Source: Deferribacteres bacterium JdFR-76 (GTDB lineage: Bacteria > Zhuqueibacterota > JdFR-76). From it: a DNA stretch of 5,036 nt. This document shows positions 1-5,036 of the stretch, one piece after another. The notes below the pieces were generated by a model, which worked only from the letters and a program-made list of their open reading frames with translations, was not told the DNA's origin and made no database searches. A program made the translations under genes and the position numbers. The number at the start of each line of letters is the position of its first letter. Within the stretch, counting starts at the first letter, position 1. Where the stretch lies: contig MTOL01000305.1 in the NCBI GenBank assembly GCA_002011685.1, positions 1-5,036 of the forward strand, in the 5' to 3' direction.

Positions 1-779
1 AAGGTGCTGGTGGTAAATGGTGCCGGCGGATTGCGGCGAACATCCTTTTTGGTAATCTTTTTGACAACAAAGGTCTTCTTCCACAGGTCGTCAACATAGT
101 AGCGCGCGGTTTCCTCGTCGCCGATCTTCGGGTCTTTTCCGTCGATCTTGATGAGCTTGGCAGAAAAAGGAGCCGTGTCTTCGCCCCGCAGAAGGGCGGT
201 GATTGTCCAGTATTCCTCGGGAACGAACGCTTCAATCTCGTCTTCCCGCTCGCAGATCAGCCGCAGGGCAACGGACTGCACCCGTCCGGCGCTCAACCCC
301 CGGTAGATGGTTTTCCACAGGAGCGGGCTGATCTGGTATCCTACCAGACGATCCATGATGCGGCGGGCTTTCTGCGCCTCCACCAGTTTCAGATCAATAT
401 CGCTGGGATGCCGGATGGCCTCCTTAACAGCCGACGCGGTGATCTCGTTGAAACGCACCCGGCGGATGTTAGGATTTTTTACACGGATTTCTTCTGCAAT
501 ATGGTAGGCAATGGCCTCACCTTCGCGGTCCGGGTCCGTGGCCAGATACACCTGATCGGCCTGAGCCGCCAGTTTGCGCAGTTCGGCCAGGGTTTTCCCT
601 TTGCCTTTGATGGTAATGTACTCTGGCGTGAACCCGTTTTCGACATCAACCCCCAGCCGCTTTTTGGGCAGGTCCTTAACGTGCCCTACCGATGCCTTAA
701 CAATATAATTTTTGCCAAGTATGCGGTTAATGGTTTTGGTTTTGGCGACGGATTCAACAACGACAAGAGATTTGGCCAT
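1..779 (-). CDS. topA: DNA topoisomerase I (type IA), N-terminal 259 residues; 3' end outside the window
   Basis: Type IA topoisomerase that relaxes negatively supercoiled DNA through a transient 5'-phosphotyrosine break. Translating the minus strand from the ATG at 779 gives 259 codons that run off base 1. The TOPRIM domain spans about residues 3-120. The catalytic Glu is E9, within VVVESVAKTKTI, and the Mg-binding acidic motif is ATDPDREGEAIAYH (D82, D84, E86). Core-domain motifs follow: QKARRIMDRLVGYQISPLLW (136-155) and LSAGRVQSVALRL (162-174). The fragment ends in PPAPFTTST (251-259), the usual lead into the domain carrying the catalytic tyrosine, so that Tyr and any C-terminal zinc ribbons lie outside the window. 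The start is fixed by the family-typical MAKSLVVVES opening. A weak AAGGGG Shine-Dalgarno (793-798) lies 13 nt upstream, so translational coupling to smg, 19 bp away, is likely. Oddity: the normally near-invariant VESPAKAKTI reads VESVAKTKTI. Family identity is very secure. Confidence 0.97.
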   Translation of the reverse strand, partial: MAKSLVVVESVAKTKTINRILGKNYIVKASVGHVKDLPKKRLGVDVENGFTPEYITIKGKGKTLAELRKLAAQADQVYLATDPDREGEAIAYHIAEEIRVKNPNIRRVRFNEITASAVKEAIRHPSDIDLKLVEAQKARRIMDRLVGYQISPLLWKTIYRGLSAGRVQSVALRLICEREDEIEAFVPEEYWTITALLRGEDTAPFSAKLIKIDGKDPKIGDEETARYYVDDLWKKTFVVKKITKKDVRRNPPAPFTTST

Positions 780-798
780 ATTTACCCACAAACCCCTT

Positions 799-1272
799 CT
801 AATGCACCGTCCCGTCGGTGTCAAACATGGCCTTTCCGAAATGCTGAAAGTCGGAATCGTCGGCGTCGAAAATGACGGATGCAACGATGGAGCGGATATC
901 CATCACATCGACGGGTGCGGCCCCCAGCATCATGGCCCGTTCGATAATCTGCTCCATTTCGGTCTGATTAATGAGCCCTAGCTGCCGCAGCTGCAGCAAA
1001 TATCCGTACGCCGCCGGTGTCAGAACCATTTTTTCCACTTCGTGGAGAACCCGGAACGATTGATCGTTGGGTTCGGCTTCGGGCATGAGCGACTTGCCCT
1101 TCTGGGCCTCCATGCGCTCAAACAGCCACGAAAAGGCAGCGTTGATTTCGTTCTCTGTATAGCCTAATTCCTGCAGTTCCTTCGAAATCCCATCGATCTG
1201 ATCCCATTTCCGCCGGTTCTGATGCAGCTCCTGCATCAGATAGATCAGAATCTCCACGAGCCGTTCGTTCAT
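799..1272 (-). CDS. smg: Smg / DUF494 family protein, 157 aa
   Basis: Small cytoplasmic protein of the Smg (DUF494) family, whose biochemical function is not established. It has 157 residues, the same length as E. coli Smg. The pattern fits the family: an N-terminal helix with VEILIYLMQEL (6-16), a helical segment with LQELGYTENEINAAFSWL (33-50) that resembles the family's 'GF...I..AL.WL', a middle region SFRVLHEVEKMVLTPAAYGYL (72-92), and a C-terminal half with GLINQTEMEQIIERAMML (99-116) and DIRSIVASVIF (125-135). It is rich in Glu, Gln and Met, with no signal peptide or membrane helix. ATG at 1272 is chosen over an in-frame TTG at 1278 because a GAGGAG Shine-Dalgarno sits 9 nt before the ATG but only 3 nt before the TTG. 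It lies directly upstream of topA in the same transcript. In gammaproteobacteria smg adjoins smf/dprA and a topA-related zinc-ribbon gene, so linkage to topoisomerase genes recurs. Family identity is secure; function is unknown. Confidence 0.9.
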   Translation of the reverse strand: MNERLVEILIYLMQELHQNRRKWDQIDGISKELQELGYTENEINAAFSWLFERMEAQKGKSLMPEAEPNDQSFRVLHEVEKMVLTPAAYGYLLQLRQLGLINQTEMEQIIERAMMLGAAPVDVMDIRSIVASVIFDADDSDFQHFGKAMFDTDGTVH

Positions 1273-1281
1273 GCTCAACAG

Positions 1282-1287
1282 CTCCTC
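1282..1287 (-). promoter_or_regulatory. Shine-Dalgarno site of smg
   Basis: The minus strand reads GAGGAG, a strong anti-16S match, 9 nt before the ATG at 1272. It decides between that ATG and the in-frame TTG at 1278, which would leave only 3 nt of spacing. Confidence 0.8.
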
Positions 1288-1304
1288 AGCTTATCTAATG
1301 AATT

Positions 1305-1338
1305 AAATGGGCGGCCGATGAACCGCCCGTTCCCATTT
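1305..1338 (-). promoter_or_regulatory. Hairpin at the 5' end of the smg-topA mRNA, with two competing pairings
   Basis: On the minus strand AAATGGG (1338-1332) can pair with CCCATTT (1311-1305) across a 20-nt loop. Alternatively GGGCGG (1328-1323) can pair with CCGCCC (1314-1309) across an 8-nt loop. The two stems share bases 1309-1311 and so largely exclude each other, although the outer AAAT/ATTT can still close over the GC stem with a 6-nt bulge. The structure starts within one or two bases of the predicted transcription start (about 1340) and ends about 18 nt before the Shine-Dalgarno. There is no T-tract, so it is not a terminator. A role in mRNA 5'-end stability or in control of initiation is inference. 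Confidence 0.5.
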
Positions 1339-1345
1339 CTGCACC

Positions 1346-1375
1346 AATATATACAACTTTTTCGGAGTTTGTCAA
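1346..1375 (-). promoter_or_regulatory. Sigma-70 promoter for smg-topA
   Basis: A perfect -35 box TTGACA lies at 1375-1370. The -10 can be read as TATATA (1353-1348, 16-bp spacer) or TATATT (1351-1346, 18-bp spacer) within the alternating TATATATT. The expected start is near 1339-1341, giving a leader of about 67 nt before the smg ATG. The boxes are close to consensus and lie in a non-coding gap just upstream of smg. They do not resemble the TTTG/TAnnTTTG promoters of classical Bacteroidota. Confidence 0.8.
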
Positions 1376-1419
1376 GGGATTTTAAACCCACAAACCGCCC
1401 GGTTTGATCCCCTTTTTTT
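1374..1419 (+). terminator. Terminator-like hairpin plus T-tract, reading on the plus strand
   Basis: On the plus strand CAAACC (1391-1396) and GGTTTG (1401-1406) form a perfect 6-bp stem over GCCC. An outer AAGGGAT (1374-1380) can pair with ATCCCCTT (1407-1414) with one or two bulges. Seven consecutive T (1413-1419) follow. This is the layout of an intrinsic terminator for leftward-to-rightward transcription, yet no plus-strand gene precedes it. Read on the minus strand, the A-tract precedes the stem and no comparable T-tract follows, so it is a poor terminator for secA. The outer arm overlaps the -35 box of the smg promoter. Confidence 0.4.
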
Positions 1420-1503
1420 CGCCCCTCTTAACTCTCTGAAAAAGAAAGAATTCTGCAACCGTTCAAAAATGAAATCTTTGTAACAACCCTGGACCAGGCC
1501 TTT

Positions 1504-4500
1504 TTACCGGCCATGGCAGTGCTTGTATTTTTTTCCGCTTCCACACGGACAGGGATCGTTCCGCCCGATTTTTTGTCCCACCCGGATGGGCTGGCGCTTG
1601 CCGCGCTGAGACGCTTGGGCCGCCATGGATTCATCCGGCTGCACCCCGGCATACTGGTAACCCATTCCGTGCGTCGACTCATGAATGGTCTGTAGCCGCT
1701 CCGGCTGCTCTCTCCTCTGCCGCTGAGGGACCACTGCAGGCTGGGCCTTGAACACCAGCTCCAGCACGCCCTCATTTATTCGCTGAAGCATCTCTGTGAA
1801 CATCCGGAACCCTTCTTGCTTATACTCAATCAGCGGGTTCTTTTGGCCGTAGGCACGAAGGCCAATTCCCTCTTTCAGGAGGTCCATTTCGTACAGATGC
1901 TCTTTCCACCGGTCATCGATGACGTGGAGCATGGCCAGCTTTTCCAGCTGGCGCATCATGTCATTCCCCAGCTGCTGTTCACGCCATTCGTAAACTTCCA
2001 TCACCTGTTCGCGGATCTTTTCCACCAGCTCCTCCTGGGAGATCCGGGCCATTTCTTCCGGCTTGAGCCGGAAATCCACCAGCATCACCCGCATCAGCTC
2101 TGAACGCAGGCTTTCCCAATCCCAGTCCTCGGGATAGGCCTTCGGATCGGTGTAGGCATCCACCAGATCTTCAATAAACTCGTCAATCATGCGGATGATC
2201 TCATCCCGGAGGTTCGGCTCCCGGAGAGCAAAATTCCGCAAACGATAGATATTCTCGCGCTGCTTGTTCATCACATCATCGTATTCCAGAAGGTGCTTGC
2301 GGATGCTGAAGTTTTGCATTTCCACCTTTTTCTGGGCCCGCTCGATGGACTTGGTGACCATCGGGTGGGTGATGACTTCCCCTTCTTCCAGTCCCAGCTT
2401 ATCCATTATGCTGGCGATGCGGTCAGAACCGAAGAGCCGCATCAGATCATCTTCCAGGGAAAGGAAAAAACGGCTGGAACCCGGATCTCCCTGGCGGCCG
2501 GAACGTCCGCGCAGCTGAAGGTCAATGCGCCGGGCCTCGTGGCGCTCCGTACCGATGATGTGCAGACCGCACGGCATATCCGCTTTGCATTCACGGATGT
2601 CGATATGCGGGGGAGCCTGATCTTCCTTGTCCACCAGGTAGCAACCTTCTTTGCAGCGCACCACCCCCTCACCGAGCTTGATGTCTGTACCACGCCCGGC
2701 CATGTTGGTAGCGATGGTCACCATACCTTTCTGACCGGCATGGGCCACAATTTCTGCCTCGCGCTGGTGATGTTTGGCGTTCAGTACGTTGTGCCGGATT
2801 CCACGGCGGCTGAGCATGCGGCTAAGCAATTCAGAAACCTCCACCGAAACGGTACCCACCAGCACTGGCCGACCCTTCTTGTGCATCCGCACAATCTCGT
2901 CGATAATGGCATTGTACTTTTCACGTTTGGTACGGTAAACCTGATCCTCGTAGTCAATCCGCCGCACCGGCCGGTTGGTGGGAATCACCACCACATCCAG
3001 CTTGTAAATATCCCAGAATTCCGCCGCTTCCGTCTCGGCCGTTCCCGTCATCCCAGCCAGTTTGTGGTACATCCGGAAATAGTTTTGAAGGGTGATGGTA
3101 GCCAGTGTCTGGGTTTCGCGTTCGATGCGGACATTCTCTTTGGCCTCCAGGGCCTGATGCAGTCCATCGCTGTACCGCCGTCCGGGCATCAAACGGCCGG
3201 TAAATTCATCCACAATAATGACCTTATTGTCCTGAACCACATAATCCACATCCCGCTCGAAAAGTGAGTAGGCCTTCAGAAGCTGGGCCACATTGTGGAC
3301 CCTTTCGCTTTTCTCAGCATATTCCTGGTAAAGTTTTTCTTTGCGGCGCTGTTTTTCGGTTTTGGAAAGGGATTCATCGGCTTCCAGCTCTGCCAGCTCG
3401 GCATCGATATCCGGAACCACAAACATTTCACCATTGTCTTTTGGAGAAAGGGCAATGCGGCCCTTCTCTGTAAGGTCTGTAACGTGGCTCCGTTCATCGA
3501 TGGAATAATACAGTTCCTCGTCCAGCTCGTGAAGCCGCTTATCGCGCATATAATCGTTTTCCACCCGGCGGATCAGTTTCACAATGCCCGGTTCCTGCAG
3601 GAGCTTCATCAGGCGTTTGTTTTTGGGCGCACCCCGCTGCGCCTGCAAGAGCTTGATTCCTGCCTCGTACTCTTTCCCTTCCTCCAGCAGCTTTTCAGCT
3701 TCGGCAATCAGGCGGTTCACCAGAATGGTCTGAGACCGTACCAGTCGCTCCACGGCCGGTTTCAGCTCGTCGTATTTGTGGGTAGAAACACTCACCGGAC
3801 CGGAGATGATCAGCGGTGTTCGGGCTTCGTCGATGAGTACACTGTCGACTTCATCGATGATGGCATAATGATGCCCGCGCTGAACCACATCATCCAGGCT
3901 GATGGCCATGTTATCGCGCAGGTAGTCAAAACCGAATTCGTTATTGGTACCGTAAGTGATGTCCGCCGCATAGGCAATTTTCCGTTCCTCGGTGGACATA
4001 TCGTTGGTAATGTAAGCTACACGCAGGCCCAGGAATTCGTATATTTTCCCCATCCATTCGGCATCGCGCCGGGCAAGATAGTCATTAACCGTGACCAGGT
4101 GAACGCCTTTTCCGGGAAGGGCATTCAGGTAGAGCGGCATGGTGGCAACCAGTGTCTTCCCCTCACCGGTAGCCATTTCGGCAATTTTCCCCTGGTGCAG
4201 CACCACCGCCCCGATGAGCTGCACATCGTACGGGATCATATCCCATACAATTTTGTGCCCAACGACCTCCCAGGACTTGCCAACCAGACGGCGGCAGGTC
4301 TCTTTTACGGCCGCAAAAGCCTCCGGCAGGATTTCATCGAGCACTTCTTCAATCTGTTCGTTTTCCTCTTTTTCCAGTTCCTCGATCTGACGGCGCAATT
4401 CCTCCCGGTATTCGGGTGGTTCCCCCTTCTCATAGCTCTGGTCGATCTCAGCGCGAATGTCGGAAATTTTATCCTGGATCGGCTTTACCCGTTCAAAAAT

Positions 4501-4659
4501 CCGCTGCCGGAACTTGGGAGTAAGACCCCGGAGTTCATCATCCGTGAGCGAATGATATTCTTCATAAAGCTGGTTGATCCGCTCCACAATTGGCATGATT
4601 TTGCGGATCTCCCGTTCGTGCTTGCTCCCAAAAATTTTGGTGATCAAATGACTCAGCAT
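1504..4659 (-). CDS. secA: Preprotein translocase ATPase SecA, 1051 aa, FCB-type with insertions
   Basis: ATP-driven motor that pushes unfolded preproteins through SecYEG at the inner membrane. NBD1 holds Walker A MATGEGKT (162-169), VTVNDYLARRDAEWMG (189-204), TYGTNNEFGFDYLRDNM (235-251) and Walker B with AIIDEVDSVLIDEARTPLII (266-285). The PPXD lies at about 290-465; NBD1 resumes with IIVDEFTGRLMPGRRYSDG (481-499). NBD2 carries GTVSVE (602-607), TIATNMAGRGTDIKLG (648-663) and the arginine-finger motif QLRGRSGRQGDPGSS (715-729). The helical scaffold and two-helix finger follow (about 745-960), with Y937 in GIGLRAYGQKNP matching the fingertip tyrosine (E. coli Tyr794). The C-terminal tail ends in a CXCX8CH zinc motif (C1037, C1039, C1048, H1049) that binds SecB or lipids in relatives. 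It is about 150 residues longer than E. coli SecA because of insertions near 56-108, 130-143 and 308-378, plus a four-Cys segment at 669-697. The start at 4659 (MLSHLITKIFGSK) matches the family N-terminus and has TGAGG 6 nt upstream. Identity is certain. Confidence 0.99.
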   Translation of the reverse strand: MLSHLITKIFGSKHEREIRKIMPIVERINQLYEEYHSLTDDELRGLTPKFRQRIFERVKPIQDKISDIRAEIDQSYEKGEPPEYREELRRQIEELEKEENEQIEEVLDEILPEAFAAVKETCRRLVGKSWEVVGHKIVWDMIPYDVQLIGAVVLHQGKIAEMATGEGKTLVATMPLYLNALPGKGVHLVTVNDYLARRDAEWMGKIYEFLGLRVAYITNDMSTEERKIAYAADITYGTNNEFGFDYLRDNMAISLDDVVQRGHHYAIIDEVDSVLIDEARTPLIISGPVSVSTHKYDELKPAVERLVRSQTILVNRLIAEAEKLLEEGKEYEAGIKLLQAQRGAPKNKRLMKLLQEPGIVKLIRRVENDYMRDKRLHELDEELYYSIDERSHVTDLTEKGRIALSPKDNGEMFVVPDIDAELAELEADESLSKTEKQRRKEKLYQEYAEKSERVHNVAQLLKAYSLFERDVDYVVQDNKVIIVDEFTGRLMPGRRYSDGLHQALEAKENVRIERETQTLATITLQNYFRMYHKLAGMTGTAETEAAEFWDIYKLDVVVIPTNRPVRRIDYEDQVYRTKREKYNAIIDEIVRMHKKGRPVLVGTVSVEVSELLSRMLSRRGIRHNVLNAKHHQREAEIVAHAGQKGMVTIATNMAGRGTDIKLGEGVVRCKEGCYLVDKEDQAPPHIDIRECKADMPCGLHIIGTERHEARRIDLQLRGRSGRQGDPGSSRFFLSLEDDLMRLFGSDRIASIMDKLGLEEGEVITHPMVTKSIERAQKKVEMQNFSIRKHLLEYDDVMNKQRENIYRLRNFALREPNLRDEIIRMIDEFIEDLVDAYTDPKAYPEDWDWESLRSELMRVMLVDFRLKPEEMARISQEELVEKIREQVMEVYEWREQQLGNDMMRQLEKLAMLHVIDDRWKEHLYEMDLLKEGIGLRAYGQKNPLIEYKQEGFRMFTEMLQRINEGVLELVFKAQPAVVPQRQRREQPERLQTIHESTHGMGYQYAGVQPDESMAAQASQRGKRQPIRVGQKIGRNDPCPCGSGKKYKHCHGR

Positions 4660-4665
4660 CGTTTG

Positions 4666-4670
4666 CCTCA
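4666..4670 (-). promoter_or_regulatory. Shine-Dalgarno site of secA
   Basis: The minus strand reads TGAGG, 6 nt before the ATG at 4659. A further AAAGGA lies about 9 nt upstream of it. Together with the family-typical MLSHLITKIFGS opening, this supports 4659 rather than the in-frame ATG at 4776. A stronger GGAGG farther upstream (around 4709-4713) has no suitably placed start codon. Confidence 0.65.
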
Positions 4671-4789
4671 AATCCTTTCTTTGTCCAGAACCGCCAAACC
4701 CGCTTTTTCCTCCGAAAAAACTTGACTTTTTAACGTCTTCGGCCCACAAAAAGTTCTGCGGCCGGGCCTTTTGCATTTTTGATTACCTT

Positions 4790-4818
4790 AATATAGGCCA
4801 TAACAGCCAAAAGCGCAA
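4790..4818 (-). promoter_or_regulatory. Candidate sigma-70 promoter for secA
   Basis: On the minus strand TTGCGC (4818-4813) is followed, after exactly 17 bp, by TATATT (4795-4790), which matches the -10 consensus at five of six positions. The -35 box matches only in TTG plus one further base. The predicted start near 4783 gives a leader of about 124 nt. Position and spacing are good, but the -35 is weak and this is the best of several AT-rich options. Confidence 0.4.
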
Positions 4819-5036
4819 TCAAATGAGGATGCCATAAAGAGATTGGCCCCGGTAGCCCGGATGTGCAAAAATCCCAGCGCCCGCCCGGTTCAGCTGCGAT
4901 CCAGCGGATTGCCAAACCGCCCCCTAATTCGCCCCCCAAATGAAACGCCCGGCTCAAAAAAGGCTACGGCTCCGGACCTTCCCCTTTTGCTATCCCGTGT
5001 CCGGTTTTTCAAATGCCGCAAATGGACCGGCCACTC

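Larger units (their letters stand above)
4660..5036. other. Upstream non-coding region of secA
   Basis: About 377 bp without a gene I can support. From right to left it holds: CCGG-rich sequence with weak inverted repeats (about 5000-5032); a pair of G-runs on the minus strand, G6 and G5 separated by CGAATTA (about 4919-4937); four copies of CAAATG on the plus strand (4820, 4937, 5010, 5019); the candidate promoter; and a leader that can fold a GC hairpin from GGCCGCA (4763-4757) and TGTGGGCC (4748-4741) with one bulged G and one G-U pair. Open frames crossing it (an in-frame SecA extension from 4776 and a 75-codon frame at 4957-4730) lack convincing start signals. No tRNA or known riboswitch pattern is evident. 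The gene upstream of secA lies beyond the window. Confidence 0.5.

Noticed and set aside
408..981. Plus-strand open frames opposite topA and smg (408-875, 712-981)
   Set aside because: They lie antisense to the clearly coding topA and smg frames and show no recognisable domains or start signals.
784..1396. 11-bp direct repeat ACCCACAAACC at 784-794 and 1386-1396
   Set aside because: A few matching 11-mers are expected by chance in a 5-kb window, and one copy lies in the smg-topA gap while the other lies inside the terminator-like stem with no shared context.
1428..1775. 115-codon minus-strand frame overlapping the 3' end of secA
   Set aside because: It is an out-of-frame shadow of the SecA C-terminus, with Ser/Arg/Trp-rich composition typical of frame-shifted reading.
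2293..4725. Long open frames on the plus strand opposite secA, up to 476 codons (2293-3267 and 3295-4725)
   Set aside because: They are antisense shadows of secA. Their translations match no family I recognise, while the minus strand encodes every SecA motif without interruption.
4660..4776. In-frame 39-residue N-terminal extension of SecA from an ATG at 4776
   Set aside because: SecA proteins begin at the MLSHLITKIFGS-like motif, which starts at 4659 with a proper ribosome binding site. The extension has no family resemblance, no Shine-Dalgarno, and starts only a few bases after the predicted transcription start.
4956..4980. Possible terminator of an upstream gene (AAGG...CCTT followed by T on the minus strand)
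   Set aside because: There is a T6 run, but the stem is only about 4 bp with a loop of about 13 nt. Internal pairs require a loop too tight to form, so support is insufficient.

Overview
The window comes from a bacterial chromosome and carries a compact housekeeping block. All three recognisable genes lie on the minus strand. From right to left, in the direction of transcription, they are secA (complete), smg (complete, DUF494 family) and topA (5' part only, running off the left edge). I see no mobile element, CRISPR array, RNA gene or integration scar.

Organism. The SecA is 1051 residues long, against about 900 in E. coli. The extra length sits where proteins of the Bacteroidota/Chlorobi/Calditrichota (FCB) group are expanded: a charged helical stretch before the 'LPEAFA' motif, a 'GHxxVWDMxPYDVQLIG' segment, and a long helical insertion at the entry to the preprotein cross-linking domain. 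The promoter upstream of smg is an ordinary sigma-70 type (consensus -35 TTGACA), not the TTTG/TAnnTTTG type of classical Bacteroidota. Base composition looks moderately GC-rich. My best inference is an FCB lineage outside core Bacteroidota, such as a Calditrichota-, Ignavibacteria- or KSB1-like bacterium. The phylum call is tentative.

Layout. Bases 5036-4660 hold no convincing gene; they contain a plausible secA promoter and a leader of about 120 nt. secA occupies 4659-1504. The 231-bp gap to smg (1503-1273) contains a strong promoter for smg-topA, a hairpin at the predicted 5' end of that mRNA, the smg ribosome binding site, and a terminator-like structure pointing the opposite way on the plus strand. 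smg (1272-799) and topA (779 to beyond base 1) are 19 bp apart and form an apparent operon.

Function. SecA is the ATPase motor of Sec-dependent protein export. TopA relaxes negative supercoils. Smg has no established biochemical role. SecA and the smg-topA pair look like separate transcription units. I do not see a new biological system here. The points most worth checking are a four-cysteine insertion in SecA nucleotide-binding domain 2, an altered TOPRIM signature in TopA, and the regulatory structures in the secA-smg gap.
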